DNA of 64,000 nt from Neobacillus pocheonensis (GCA_023702235.1 JAMQCR010000003.1:768501-832500); one strand, 5' to 3'. Positions 8,933 through 19,749 are shown, counted from the stretch's first letter. Numbers and translations: made by a program. The notes: a model not told the origin generated them from the letters alone.

Positions 8933-10137
8933 TTGAAAAAATATGTTAAAAATTTCACGAAAAATAGTTCATTAATCAAAAGAATCTATAAAATAATTTT
9001 TATATTGATTGGCTTGCTTCCAGTTAGAAAAAAGTTAATTATATTTGAAAGTTTCCTTGGGAAACAGTACAGCTGTAATCCGAGAGCGATATATGAATAT
9101 TTGAAGGACAATCATCCTGAATATCATTTGTACTGGAGTATAGATAAGAAATTTAATCAAAAGTTAGTTGAATTAGATATACCTTTTGTAAACCGATTTT
9201 CTCTTAAATGGTTATTATTATTACCCAGAGCAGAATATTGGGTAACAAATAGTAGAATGCCCATTTGGTTGAAAAAACCGAATCATACTAAATATATACA
9301 AACATGGCACGGAACACCTCTAAAGAAGCTAGCTTCTGATATGAAGGAAGTTCATATGCCAGGTACTACAACAGAAAAATACAAAGAAAATTTCTATAAT
9401 GAATCTCGAAGTTGGGACTATCTGATTTCACCAAATTCTTATTCTACAGAAATTTTTCGAAGAGCCTTTAATTTTGAAAAAAAAATCTTAGAGACTGGAT
9501 ATCCTCGTAACGATTTTATTATTCATAATGATAAGAAGGAAATAGTTAACAAAATTAAAGCCACACTTGGAATTCCCAAAAATAAAAAGGTTATTTTATA
9601 TGCTCCTACTTGGAGGGACGATGAATATTTTTCAAAAGGGCAATATAAATTTACGCTTAATATAAATCTTGACCAGTTACAAGAAACACTTGGTGATGAT
9701 TACGTTTTAGTGCTAAGGATGCATTATTTAATAGCGAATAGGATTGACATTTCACAGTATAGCGATTTTGTCCATGATCTTTCATACTACGATGATATTC
9801 GCGAACTGTATTTAATAAGTGATTTGTTGATTACAGATTATTCATCTGTATTTTTTGACTATTTATGTTTAAAGCGCCCAATGATTTTCTATACCTACGA
9901 TATTGACAGTTATAGGGATAAATTAAGGGGATTTTATTTTGATTTTGAAAAAGATGCACCAGGCCACTTGTAAAGACAACAGAAAAGTTAATAAAAGAAA
10001 TTAAACTGATAGAAAGCTCTAATTTTAAACCTTCAGATTCGTTGGTTAGGTTTAATAAAAAGTTTTGCTCCCTTGAGAAGGGTATCTCCACTGAAAAAGT
10101 GGTAAAAAGCGTTTTTTTAGAGAGGGTTAAAGAATGA
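8933..10137 (+). CDS. CDP-glycerol glycerophosphotransferase family protein, TarF/TagF-like (frameshifted)
   Basis: Second member of the CDP-glycerol:poly(glycerophosphate) transferase family, expected to extend the linkage unit or the polymer. Motifs: QTWHGTPLKKLA, GYPRND, YAPTWRDDEYF, LRMHYLI and LLITDYSSVFFDYL, all in family order. The first frame stops at 9973 after KDAPGH. Restoring one base at 9962-9965 (GGCCC read as GGCC) continues as LVKTTEKLIKEI to a TGA at 10135-10137, giving 401 aa and an ATGA overlap with tagG. I prefer the TTG at 8933 behind GGGGG over the ATG at 8897, which lacks a clear ribosome binding site. Primase, single-adding TarF or polymerase cannot be told apart from sequence alone. 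Confidence 0.78.
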
Positions 10138-10940
10138 GATCATCTTTTCAAATCATTAAAGAGCATTTAAATAATTTTTATTTAATCATTCGGTTATCGA
10201 TTTTTGAACTAAAAAGCAATAATAATTCCCATTACTTAGGGGTATTATGGGAAGTAATTAACCCATTGATTTTAATAAGTATTTATTGGTTTGTGTTTGG
10301 CTTCGGAATTAGAGGTAATCAGAGTGTTGGTGGAGTGAAGTACTTACCATGGTTGCTTTCTGGAATAACCGTCTGGTTTTTCATTTCTCCAGCTATTGTA
10401 CAAGGGTCAAAATCCATCTATTCAAGAATTAATATTATTTCAAAAATGAATTTTTCAATGAGTGTTATTCCAACATATGTTATTACATCTATGTTTTATC
10501 AACATCTTATACTAACGGTAATCTCAATGGTCATAATGTCGCTTTATGGATATTTGCCTACTTTATATATTTTACAGCTTCCTTATTTCATGTTAACAAC
10601 TCTCATATTATTAATCTCCATTTCACTAATAACATCTACTTTGTCTACTATTATTCGAGATGTTCAAATGGTTGTCCAATCCATTGTTCGCGTGTTATTT
10701 TATATAACTCCAATATTATGGACGGTTGAAAAATTACCATATCCAATCAGGATGTTAATGAAATTAAATCCCTTCTACTATATCGTTGAAGGCTATCGCT
10801 CGGCTTTGCTGGGAGAAAATTGGTATTTTATTGATCATAAAGTTTATACCCTCTATTTTTGGGTTCTCATTTTAGTGTCCCTATTAATTGGTTCAATTCT
10901 TCATGTTAAATTCAGAAAACGTTTTGTTGATTATTTATAA
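10134..10940 (+). CDS. tagG: Teichoic acid ABC transporter permease
   Basis: ABC-2 type permease, the membrane subunit of the TagGH flippase that moves undecaprenyl-linked teichoic acid across the membrane. The length of 268 aa is standard. About six hydrophobic segments follow an N-terminal amphipathic region (YLIIRLSIFELKSN). The family motif NSHYLGVLWEVINPLI is near residue 30 and the C-terminal half ends with LNPFYYIVEGYRSALLG and a final pair of membrane segments. ATGA overlap with the preceding transferase gene. Its ATPase partner tagH is not next to it as in B. subtilis but about 5.5 kb downstream, with a large TagF-like gene and a GT4 glycosyltransferase between. Confidence 0.92.
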   Translation: MRSSFQIIKEHLNNFYLIIRLSIFELKSNNNSHYLGVLWEVINPLILISIYWFVFGFGIRGNQSVGGVKYLPWLLSGITVWFFISPAIVQGSKSIYSRINIISKMNFSMSVIPTYVITSMFYQHLILTVISMVIMSLYGYLPTLYILQLPYFMLTTLILLISISLITSTLSTIIRDVQMVVQSIVRVLFYITPILWTVEKLPYPIRMLMKLNPFYYIVEGYRSALLGENWYFIDHKVYTLYFWVLILVSLLIGSILHVKFRKRFVDYL

Positions 10941-10967
10941 GGAAAAGTAAAGGTCAGAAAAATTTGT

Positions 10968-13900
10968 ATGGCTGATGAAAACAGGCTATATAGATTTTTA
11001 AATAGGATGGAAGGCGAGATTGAATTGATATTAAAAATGCTTCTTGAAACAATAAAGAATATTCGAAATGAGTATATTGAAATAAGTATTTTTGCAGATA
11101 CTGATGGAAATAGTTTGGAAGTATACGAGAAAATACAAGGGCTGATCATCCAAAAGAAAGGTACTAATGAGCAACAATTGTTGTCATCTGAAGCTAAATT
11201 AATCAATAATAGCGTTTTTTTTATTGTCCCAATAAAAGAATTTTTCGAAATAATAAACACAGGAAATTTGAAGTTGTCACTAAAGTTAGATAAGGATATA
11301 GTTTTTCTTAGTATATACAATAATCTAAAGGAAAATTATATATTAAATCATGATAACAAAACTCTACATGTTAATAGCAGGAATAAACAAAGCTCACTTG
11401 TAGAGATTTCTATAAAGAACTCTGTAGATATTACAGTATATATAGAAGAGATTAAAATAAATTGTGAAAAAGGATTTAAAGTAATCGGTGGATTTCAACC
11501 CAAATTTAACGATGAAAAATTTAATGTGGATGAATTTTTCTTAAAAAATAAAATCACTAATGAAATAATTCAATTTAAGGATTTTGCCATTGATTATTCT
11601 ATAAACAAGTATACGATTAATTTCGAATTAGTTGACACTCCTTTATATGAAGGGGAATGGGAATTAAATTGTTTAGGGGTACTAAGTGATAATCCTATAG
11701 TAGTAAAAGTGATTTATTTCCAAATGGAAAAAGTAATAGGGAGTTATTTTAACTATAATAATCATTTGTATTATCATGAAATTTCTATCAATAAAAATAG
11801 TGAATTAGTAATTAATATAAGAAAAAATAATCAATTATTGTTAAACAGTCAACTAGATGTGATGGCTTTAGAAGGAAATAAATTGATTATTGCAGGGAGA
11901 GCTGGATTTAACTTTACATCAGCTATTGGGGATAGAATTAATGAATTACTATTTATCCATAGAGAGACGCAAAAAGAAGTATCTTATCCATTAGAAATAA
12001 TAAATGATGCTTTCCAAAAGCAAATTGCTTTAGAGGAAGTTAATTTTTATGAGGAAAAGGGAATATGGGATATCTATTTGGGCTTTAATATTAGCGGGGT
12101 AAGAAGCAGGGGAAAATTAAATTTAAATTCTAGTCAAGAATCTCAATCTGAGGATTTTCTCTCTTTACCTAAAACTATTTATAATAAGTGGGGTACTCTA
12201 AGAAGAATTAGATTGTATAGCACCTTGGATAAGAATTTGGCATTATTGGTAAGAGATGACGTTATGCATTGTGATGTAACGAGAATTGATTATGCGTCGG
12301 GAAAGTTAATTGTGAAAGGGTCTTTGAACATTCCAGATATTGATTATGTTTTAAAAGATATTTATCTAGAAGACCCATTAACCAATTTAAAATTAAATTG
12401 TACAAATGAATTTTCCTTTGAAAATGGCATTTACTATTATACAAACAGCTGCAACTGGGATTTATTTGAAGTTAACAAGTTCGGAGAAACTAATTTTAGA
12501 TTTATTGTTAAATTAGAAATAAACCAAAATATTTTTAATCTACATTTGGTTTCAAACGCTGATGATATTTTTAATAAATCGAGCGCACTTATTTATCCAG
12601 CGTTGAATAGAGACGTGAATAAGTATCCTTTAAAGATTCAGCCTTATTATTCAAATAACAATGAATTAATAGTTACTGTGAGTAATTCCCTTAGAGCATA
12701 TTGTGAAGCAATTAATGTCAGTGAAAAAAACACAAAATTAGTAATTAAACTAGGACTAGAAGAACAATTTAGAACTACCGATGTTGAATTAGTGTTTAAA
12801 GAAAATAAAACGGGTAAAAGTGTAAAACATAAACCTGAAATAAACGAAAATGCTGATGTGCAAATATATACATTTAAAATTAGTCAAATGTTTGTGAATT
12901 CTAACCATTTTAATTTTGATGGCCAATGGGACGTATTTTTAGCTGCACGGATTAATGATAATATCATTGAATCAAGAGTTTTAGGGGCTAATGTTGATTT
13001 GATAAATAAAAACTCTACTTTCAAATCTAATAGTCAAAAATTTGATCAAGAATTATACTTTTCTACTTTCTTTGATAAGAAGAGCAAAAACCTATTGTTT
13101 GAAATTAGGAATTTAAAAGCCCATGAGAAAAAAGTGAGAGAATTAGATTCTTATTGGCAAGAGGTATTGCAAAAATAGTAGGGAAATTTGCAAAAAGACC
13201 AATATGGCTAATTGGGGAGAATTTAGGAGAAGTTGCCCAGGATAATGGATTTGCTTTTTTTGAATACTGTGTTAAGAATAACAAACCGGAAAAACATTAT
13301 TATGTAAGTACCGAAAACAACAAGAATATGGAAAATTTAAAACCATATCCAAATAAAATCCTTAAATACAATAGTTTTAAGCATCTAGTCATGTACTGCT
13401 TAAGTCAGTATCTTATTGTAAGTCATGGAATAAGAGATGTGATACCAAGTATTGTTCATAATAAGATGGGGAGTAATCCTAAAAAAGTAATATATTTGCA
13501 ACATGGTATCATCGCAATGAAAAAATTAAGTTTTAATCGAAATTCATATAACGGAATGATTAAAAAATTTGTTGTTTCTTCTCAACATGAAAAGAACATT
13601 CTAATAAACGATATGAATTTTAAACCGAATCAAGTGATGGTTACAGGACTATCTCGTTTTGACTTTTTAGTGGACCGTAGTAAAAATAATGAAACTAGAG
13701 AAATTCTTCTCATCCCTACATGGCGGGAATGGATTGTTAGCTCTAGGGATGAGTTTTTAGCTTCTGAGTTTTATACACATTATAATGACCTTTTACAGGA
13801 TAAGAAGCTTCACTCGATGCTGGAAGATAATAATCTACTACTAAAGTTTTTCCCGCATATTGAAATTCAAAAGAAGTATAAAGATGATTTTGCTTCTTCA

Positions 13901-14284
13901 AGTGATAGAATTCAAATAGTCCAATTAGGTCAAGAAAGTATGAAAGAATTAATACAAAATAGTTCTTTAATGATTACAGACTATTCAAGTGTGGTATTCG
14001 ATTTTGGTTATTTAGAGAAGCCAATTATCTTTTATCAATTTGATCTAGAGGAATATTTAAGAAATAGAGGATCATACGTAAATTTAAAGGAAGACTTGAT
14101 TGGAGATACAGCTTACACAAAAGATGAAGTAATTCAGCATATTACAAAGTATATTGAAAATGATTTTAATTATAAGCCTAAATATCTAATTAAATCAAAA
14201 AAATATTATGCATACCGTGATAAGAATAACAATAAGAGAATTTATAATGAAATAAAGAAATTATCAGTTAAAAAATCTAATTAA
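10968..14284 (+). CDS. Very large TagF-like CDP-glycerol glycerophosphotransferase with N-terminal beta-module repeats (frameshifted)
   Basis: Two open frames join into one protein of about 1105 aa if one A is restored in the A run near 13126-13131: 10968-13178 and 13154-14284. The C-terminal ~370 residues are a CDP-glycerol transferase domain, with IWLIGENLGEVAQDNGFAFF, YLQHGII, GLSRFDFL, LIPTWREW and ITDYSSVVFDFGYLEKPIIF. The first ~730 residues match no glycosyltransferase fold I recognise. They look beta-rich and contain four modules with a similar ending: YEGEWEL (about nt 11650), EKGIWDI (about 12055), NSCNWDL (about 12450) and FDGQWDV (about 12915), a period of roughly 135-155 residues. 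B. subtilis TagF is about 746 aa, so this is an unusual architecture. Likely role: polymerising or decorating the glycerol-phosphate chain, with the repeats binding polymer or membrane (inference). Confidence 0.75.
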
Positions 14285-14301
14285 GTAGTGAGGTCAGGCA
14301 G

Positions 14302-15512
14302 GTGAAAATCACTTTTCTTGTATACAATATTTATGGAATGGGTGGAACGGTTAGAACTGTTACTAATACAGCTAACTACCTTGCATCAAGAAATTACGAT
14401 GTTGAAATAATTAGTGTCCGAAGAACTAGTGCGAAACCTATGTTTGACATTAATTCTAAAATAAAAATCACTTCTCTTTTTGATGCTAGAAGAGGAAAGT
14501 TATTTGGTAAAAATACTCCGCTTTATAAAAAGATTATTAAAAGGGCATTGTTAAAAATCCCGAGTATGTTTATAGATAAAAATGAAGACTTATATCAGAT
14601 GTTTAACTTATTTGTTGACTTTAAAATCATTTCGGCATTAAAAAAAATACGTGAGGGAATTTTGATTACGACAATACCATCTTTCAATATTTTATCAGCA
14701 AAATTTGTACGTAATAATGTTATTAAAATTGGTCAAGAACATGCACATTTTGCTGGTCATGGAGAAGGTTTGCAAAATAAAATTAAAAAAAATTACAATA
14801 AATTAAACGCACTTACATGTTTGACTGATTCAGAAATTCAAGTCTATAAAAATATGTTGAACGAAAATAAAATAAATTTATATAAAATAGAAAATGCTAC
14901 AACAATGCCTAGAGAGACAGCTAAATTAGAAAACAAAGTTGTTATTTCAGCAGGACGATATGTTCCTGTAAAAGGATATGATCTTTTAATTCCAGCCTTT
15001 TCTAAGGTAATAGAAAAGTATCCTGATTGGAAGCTAAAAATATTTGGAGCAGGTATAGAGGAAGATAACCTTCGAGAACAAATTTTTGAAGAAAAAGCAT
15101 ATAATAATATTTTTCTTATGCCAAAAACTAACAATATTTTAGGGGAGATGCTAAACTCTTCCATATACGCATTAAGTTCTAGACATGAGTCATTTGGTAT
15201 GGTAATAATTGAAGCCATGTCTGTTGGACTTCCTTGTGTAAGCTTTGCTTGTGAAGGACCAAGTGAAATTATCAAAAATAACGAAGATGGCGTCCTTGTA
15301 GATGAGGGGAATATAGATGAACTAGCTAATTCATTAATGGCCCTTATTGAAGCAAAGGAGTTACGAAAAAATACGGCCAAAATGCTAAAAAGAACGTTGA
15401 AAGATACTCCTTTAATATGGTAGGACACAAGTGGGAAAGAGTTCTAGCAGAACAGGTACAAATGAAGCAGCAAAAGGATGGAAAAAGGGAATTACTATAT
15501 CGGCAAGTATAA
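14302..15512 (+). CDS. GT4-family glycosyltransferase (frameshifted near 3' end)
   Basis: GT-B fold retaining glycosyltransferase (Glycos_transf_1, PF00534). The N-terminal glycine motif YNIYGMGGTVRTV, the AGRYVPVKGYDLLI segment and the signature SSRHESFGMVIIEAMSVGLPCVSF with the E-x7-E pair are clear. By analogy with TagE it may put glucose or another sugar on the teichoic acid chain, but the substrate is not readable. The frame listed to 15423 ends early. Restoring one base at about 15400 (a short A run) continues as RYSFNMVGHKWERVLAEQ to TAA at 15510-15512, giving 403 aa. The start is GTG at 14302. It sits 17 bp after the large TagF-like gene and is followed by a terminator, so it closes that operon. 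Confidence 0.8.
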
Positions 15513-15534
15513 TATATTAATGCACGAAGGACTT

Positions 15535-15574
15535 GAAACTTTAAACAATGATAAATGTTTAAAGTTTCTTTTTT
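15535..15574 (+). terminator. Terminator closing the tagD-tagB-tagG-GT4 operon
   Basis: Perfect 12-bp stem GAAACTTTAAAC/GTTTAAAGTTTC with a 10-nt loop and a run of six T. Confidence 0.85.
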
Positions 15575-15731
15575 GTTATGTTAATACCAGCTTTTTTACA
15601 AAAAATATACAAAACTTTTCTATTCATTTACATACTTATTATAATCTTTTAACAATGAGCTTGTATTATTGAGATAACCCAACTATTTATTTTGGTTATG
15701 GGGTAATCCACGAAATAGGGAGGCTATCTAT

Positions 15732-16025
15732 ATGAAAGCTTGGTCATATACAAAAAAATGTGACTTAATAGCAGGAATTACTGAGGAGGGACTTCCTTTT
15801 TTCGAGAATAAATTGCAAGGTTGGAATGATAATAAAGGATTTTCAGATAAAGAGGATATAGTAATCGTTAATGCAGTTATTTATGATGAAGGAGCGGAAG
15901 TGCGCCTTAAAAATATTTTTACCTCTGTGGAGGCTATGGAGAATCCTTTTATTAGGATGATGGGTGAGGAAATGGAACAAATCCTTTTACAAGAAGTTCA
16001 TTTATGGTTAAATGGTGCTAATTAA
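15732..16025 (+). CDS. Hypothetical protein, 97 aa
   Basis: Not recognised. Soluble, acidic, without signal peptide or membrane segment. It starts MKAWSYTKKCDLIAGITEEG and ends LQEVHLWLNGAN. The start is supported by AGGGAGG at good distance, and a strong terminator follows 60 bp after the stop, so it is a single-gene transcription unit inside the teichoic acid locus. Its position between the GT4 gene and tagH may be accidental. Confidence 0.6.
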   Translation: MKAWSYTKKCDLIAGITEEGLPFFENKLQGWNDNKGFSDKEDIVIVNAVIYDEGAEVRLKNIFTSVEAMENPFIRMMGEEMEQILLQEVHLWLNGAN

Positions 16026-16086
16026 CTAAGATGCTATTAAAACGAATTGTAGAAATATATGAATAGATAGTTCAACTAGTAAAAAA

Positions 16087-16138
16087 TAAAATCCCTAATT
16101 TCTCAAGTGTTATTGGAAATTGGGGATTTTATTTTTTT
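16087..16138 (+). terminator. Terminator after the 97-aa protein gene
   Basis: AAAATCCCTAATTTC pairs with GGAAATTGGGGATTTT and is followed by seven T. Confidence 0.85.
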
Positions 16139-16200
16139 AATATATGTTCCTTATCTAGCCTCAGCCTGAAATACATACAATTATTTAATTAAAAATAAAA

Positions 16201-16332
16201 TTATTTCAAAACAGTTTCTCTATAAAGGACCTCACTTAAGAAATCCAAAACCTTCTGGCGAAGATCGTCATGCTGTAATGCAAATTCTAATGTTGTTTTA
16301 ACGAAAATACCAAAAATTATAAAAATACACAA
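16201..16332 (-). CDS. Possible 43-aa membrane peptide or gene remnant
   Basis: Minus-strand frame from a TTG at 16332 to TAA at 16201-16203. The first dozen residues are hydrophobic (CIFIIFGIF) and the rest looks protein-like (LEFALQHDDLRQKVLDFLSE). No good ribosome binding site precedes the TTG, so it may be the tail of a lost gene rather than a live one. Confidence 0.25.
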   Translation of the reverse strand: MCIFIIFGIFVKTTLEFALQHDDLRQKVLDFLSEVLYRETVLK

Positions 16333-16370
16333 ATTTCCTGTTATAAGATGTTATTTTTATAGTCATTTTG

Positions 16371-16379
16371 TGCTATTAT
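16371..16379 (+). promoter_or_regulatory. Extended -10 (TGCTATTAT) upstream of tagH
   Basis: TGC-TATTAT about 105 bp before the tagH start. It is very similar to TGCTATAAT elements at 24808, 33348 and 41133 that precede other surface-polysaccharide units. No strong -35 is visible. Confidence 0.45.
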
Positions 16380-16484
16380 GTCAGATGGAGCAATATCGAA
16401 AATTGTAGGTTTACTTTTAATAAACAAATAAAACTAATGAATAAATCGTCATACAACATAGGATTACTTAATGAAGGAGAGAGC

Positions 16485-18119
16485 ATGGACACTTCAGTTG
16501 TTTTTAAAAATGTCACCAAAAAATACAAAATGTATAATAAGACTTCAGAAAAATTATTGGATTTAGCTTTACCAAGTGGCTATGGAAAAGACTTTTATGC
16601 ATTACAAAATATCAGTTTTGTAGCGGAAAAAGGCGATATTATTGGAATTATCGGGGTCAATGGTGCAGGCAAATCTACTTTGTCCAATTTAATCTCGGGT
16701 GTTATCCCACCAAGTAAGGGTTCAATAAAAATTGATGGAGACGCTGCTCTAATCTCAATTGGTGCAGGCCTTAATAATCAATTAACGGGAAGAGAGAATA
16801 TTGAATTAAAGTGTCTAATGCTTGGTTTTACTAAGCAAGAGATTCAAGATTTAATGCCTGATATTATTGAGTTTGCTGAGATTGGGGACTTTATTGACCA
16901 GCCCGTTAAAAGCTATTCTAGTGGGATGAAATCAAGATTAGGGTTTGCTATTTCAGTGAATATTGATCCAGATGTTTTAGTTATCGATGAAGCCCTTTCT
17001 GTTGGAGATAAGATATTTGCTCAAAAATGTTTAGATAAAATGAACAGCTTCAAAGAGAAAGGGAAGACGATTTTCTTTATCAGTCATTCAAGTGGGCAAG
17101 TTAAAGAATTTTGCCAAAAGGCTCTTTGGCTTGAGGCTGGGGAAGTAAAGGCGTACGGGACGGTTGAAGAGATTATCCCTCAGTATGAACAATTTATTAA
17201 CGTATTCAACAAGATGTCTAAGGCAGAAAAGAAACAGTTTAACCAGATGATTATGGACAAAAGAAGTGGAAAACTAAAGGCTGATACTGCAGAGAATGAT
17301 TTATCTGTTCTTGGAAGGGGACATTCCACAAGAAAAAAGCCCAAATGTAAAATGAAAAGATTGGTCAGCTCCTTTTTGATCTTATTGGCTATTGTAATTA
17401 TTCCTGCTTCTATAATTTTTATAAAGGACCAAGTAACAAGTCATCTTCTTGTTAATAGAGAACAGCAAGCAGAGAAATTTGTTAATTCTACAATGGAAAG
17501 TGCTACAGTGGATCAAGCTGATAAACAACAGGTGACGGTAGCAGCGAAAACTGCAAATGAGACACCTAAGGATATCCGATATGTTCAAGTTGCTTCCGGG
17601 TATGTTCGAGATACTCCTAATTTATCCACAAGTCAAAGAATCAACACTGTGAATTTTGGCGAACAAATTATAGTTGAACAAGTGGAGAAAGACCCAGCAG
17701 AGAATTTTAATTGGTTGAAATTCACCTTAAATAATGGTCAGACTGGCTGGATTAGCGATAAGATTGCAATGAAGTTAGCATCAAACAACGATGAAAATTC
17801 ATTTGTTTCTAAATTTAGTAATTTTGCTCAGGTTCCTCAGCTTCCTGAAATCTTAACCTATTTTGGTAAAACGGAGCAGGAACTTGGGACAGCTGCTAAA
17901 AGTAATAATACAGCTATGACTTATAATCAAAATGGTCAATTAAAGGAAGTTAGTCTTACTATTAAAGGGGTAACACCAAGTCGAATGGTTGCTCAGTTAG
18001 GTGAACCAGTTCTTCGTCAAGGTGTAAAAATGTATCTTTATCATGGAGAAGCACATGATTTTATTCTTACCTCAATCAACGGAGTCACATTTAATAAGGT
18101 GACGGTAAAGCCTTTGTAG
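16485..18119 (+). CDS. tagH: Teichoic acid ABC transporter ATPase with C-terminal SH3-like domain
   Basis: ATPase subunit of the TagGH teichoic acid exporter. Walker A is GVNGAGKST (about residues 57-65), the ABC signature YSSGMKSRLGFA (about 142-153) and Walker B VLVIDEALSVGD (about 164-175). After the ~250-residue ATPase comes a Lys-rich linker, one transmembrane segment (LVSSFLILLAIVIIPASIIF, about 285-304) and an extracellular part with a bacterial SH3-like domain (YVRDTPNLSTS to GQTGWISDKIAM) and a further C-terminal domain. This long form of 544 aa matches Bacillus TagH. I start at the ATG at 16485 behind GAAGGAGAG; the frame is open further upstream but lacks a start signal. It is separated from tagG by about 5.5 kb. 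Confidence 0.92.
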   Translation: MDTSVVFKNVTKKYKMYNKTSEKLLDLALPSGYGKDFYALQNISFVAEKGDIIGIIGVNGAGKSTLSNLISGVIPPSKGSIKIDGDAALISIGAGLNNQLTGRENIELKCLMLGFTKQEIQDLMPDIIEFAEIGDFIDQPVKSYSSGMKSRLGFAISVNIDPDVLVIDEALSVGDKIFAQKCLDKMNSFKEKGKTIFFISHSSGQVKEFCQKALWLEAGEVKAYGTVEEIIPQYEQFINVFNKMSKAEKKQFNQMIMDKRSGKLKADTAENDLSVLGRGHSTRKKPKCKMKRLVSSFLILLAIVIIPASIIFIKDQVTSHLLVNREQQAEKFVNSTMESATVDQADKQQVTVAAKTANETPKDIRYVQVASGYVRDTPNLSTSQRINTVNFGEQIIVEQVEKDPAENFNWLKFTLNNGQTGWISDKIAMKLASNNDENSFVSKFSNFAQVPQLPEILTYFGKTEQELGTAAKSNNTAMTYNQNGQLKEVSLTIKGVTPSRMVAQLGEPVLRQGVKMYLYHGEAHDFILTSINGVTFNKVTVKPL

Positions 18120-18147
18120 ATTGAGGAAATATGGAGTAAGGAAAATG

Positions 18148-18177
18148 GAGGGAGCTGAATTTTTAGCTCTCTTTTTC
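18148..18177 (+). terminator. Terminator after tagH
   Basis: GGGAGCT/AGCTCTC hairpin followed by TTTTTC, 30 bp after the tagH stop. Confidence 0.7.
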
Positions 18178-18252
18178 ATAAACTTGTTATCATAAATATA
18201 GGGTATGTTGAGCATATTTGATAACACTAAACTTATTAACTAAGAGGCATTT

Positions 18253-19418
18253 ATGGAAAATAAATTAAAAGTAATGACCATTTTCGGCACAAGGCCGGAA
18301 GCTATCAAAATGGCTCCCCTTGTAAAGGAATTAGAAAAAAATAATGAGAGAATCAAGTCGATCGTAACGGTTACCGCCCAACACAGGGAAATGTTGGATC
18401 AAGTGCTGGCGATTTTTAAGATTACTCCTGATTATGATTTAAATATCATGAGAGTAAGACAATCGTTAATGGATGTGACCATCCGTAGCTTAGAAGGTTT
18501 AAATGAAGTATTTCAAAAGGTACAACCGGATATTGTCTTAGTTCATGGTGATACTACTACCAGTTTTGTGGCAAGCTTGGCTGCATTTTATCATTCTATT
18601 CCGATAGGGCATGTCGAAGCCGGACTAAGAACAAGGAATAAATACTCTCCCTATCCGGAGGAGATCAATCGCCAACTTACTGGTGTAATGGCGATATCCA
18701 TTTTGCTCCAACTACTCAATCGAAACAGAATCTTTTATTAGAAAATAAACAGGAAGAAACGATTTTTATAACGGGAAATACAGCAATTGATGCATTAAAG
18801 ACAACCGTTCATGGCCATTTTTCTCATCCAATATTAGATAGACTAGAGGAAAATCGATTGATTCTAATGACAGCACATCGGCGAGAAAATATCGGTAAAC
18901 CAATGGAAAATATGTTTTATGCGATTAGACGGATTGTCGAAAAACATAAAGATGTCCAGGTAGTTTATCCTGTTCATAAAAACCCAGTAGTCCGTGAAAT
19001 TGCTACAAGAATATTTGGCGAAAATGAAAGGATCCATTTAATAGAACCGTTAGATGTGATTGATTTCCATAATATTGCCGCCAGGTCCTATTTAATTTTA
19101 ACTGACTCAGGAGGTGTTCAAGAAGAGGCACCATCCTTAGGTGTTCCAGTATTAGTTTTAAGAGAGACAACGGAGCGTCCTGAAGGTGTTAGAGCAGGTA
19201 CGTTAAAATTGGCAGGAACCGCGGAAGAAACGATTTTTAATTTGACTGATGTACTATTAACCAATCGAACCATGCATAACCAAATGGCCAAAGCGTCAAA
19301 TCCATATGGTGACGGATTTGCTTCTAAAAGAATAGTCGAAGCCGTTCTGTACCATTTGGGTTATATGGATGAAAAACCTGTAGATTTCTATGAAGGTGAA
19401 AATAAGGGAGTATCGTAA
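18253..19418 (+). CDS. mnaA: UDP-N-acetylglucosamine 2-epimerase (non-hydrolysing), frameshifted
   Basis: Interconverts UDP-GlcNAc and UDP-ManNAc, supplying TagA. Family blocks are in order: FGTRPEAIKMAPLV, VTAQHREMLDQVL, HGDTTTS, GHVEAGLRT, PYPEEINRQL, then in the next frame TAHRRENIG, YPVHKNP and LTDSGGVQEEAPSLGVPVLVLRETTERPEG. The frame breaks at 18690-18693: ATGGCGATATCC should read with one more base (probably ATGGCCGATATCC) to give GVMADIHFAPT. The corrected protein is 388 aa, a normal length, so I regard the break as a likely sequencing error. An unnatural stop at 18741 would otherwise remove the C-terminal domain and the UDP-binding site. It has a terminator of its own and may serve both polymers made in this region. 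Confidence 0.85.
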
Positions 19419-19530
19419 AGACCTTTTGGATAAAAAAGGGGGTAATTTCCACTACAAGTCCAAGTTTTTTGTCTACGTCCATTTTTTTGGTTGAGGCAAA
19501 AATAGAATCATACTTCGATGTAATGCATAA

Positions 19531-19566
19531 AAAACACACCTCCCAAAAATGTGGAAGGTGTGTTTT
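19531..19566 (+). terminator. Terminator downstream of mnaA
   Basis: AAAACACACCTCC/GGAAGGTGTGTTTT stem followed by a T-rich tract. Confidence 0.7.
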
Positions 19567-19601
19567 CTTTAAAGAAAAATAAAATTCAGATCTTTGAGAA
19601 T

Positions 19602-19749
19602 TGTCTAGCTCCAGCGCCCAGCGGCTAGTGTACTTCGCTCACCTCCTTACGATAAGTCAACATCGAATCGCTCCGCTCTTCGTGTTTCCTTTATCTCATA
19701 CGGTGCGCTCCAGTCCATACGCCGCTAAACGGGGCGCTTGCGCTTTTCT
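19602..19749. repeat. Dispersed Bacillus-type repeat (TGTCTAGCTCCAGCGCC ... GCGCTTGCGCTTTTCT)
   Basis: About 148 bp of locally GC-rich DNA that starts TGTCTAGCTCCAGCGCC and ends GGGGCGCTTGCGCTTTTCT, with partly complementary ends and no coding potential. From general knowledge the same start and end words are scattered through many Bacillaceae genomes between genes. The right end abuts the stop codon of the minus-strand glycosidase gene. Confidence 0.6.

Noticed and set aside
15478..15672. 64-aa ORF
   Set aside because: It covers the true 3' end of the GT4 gene and a strong terminator.
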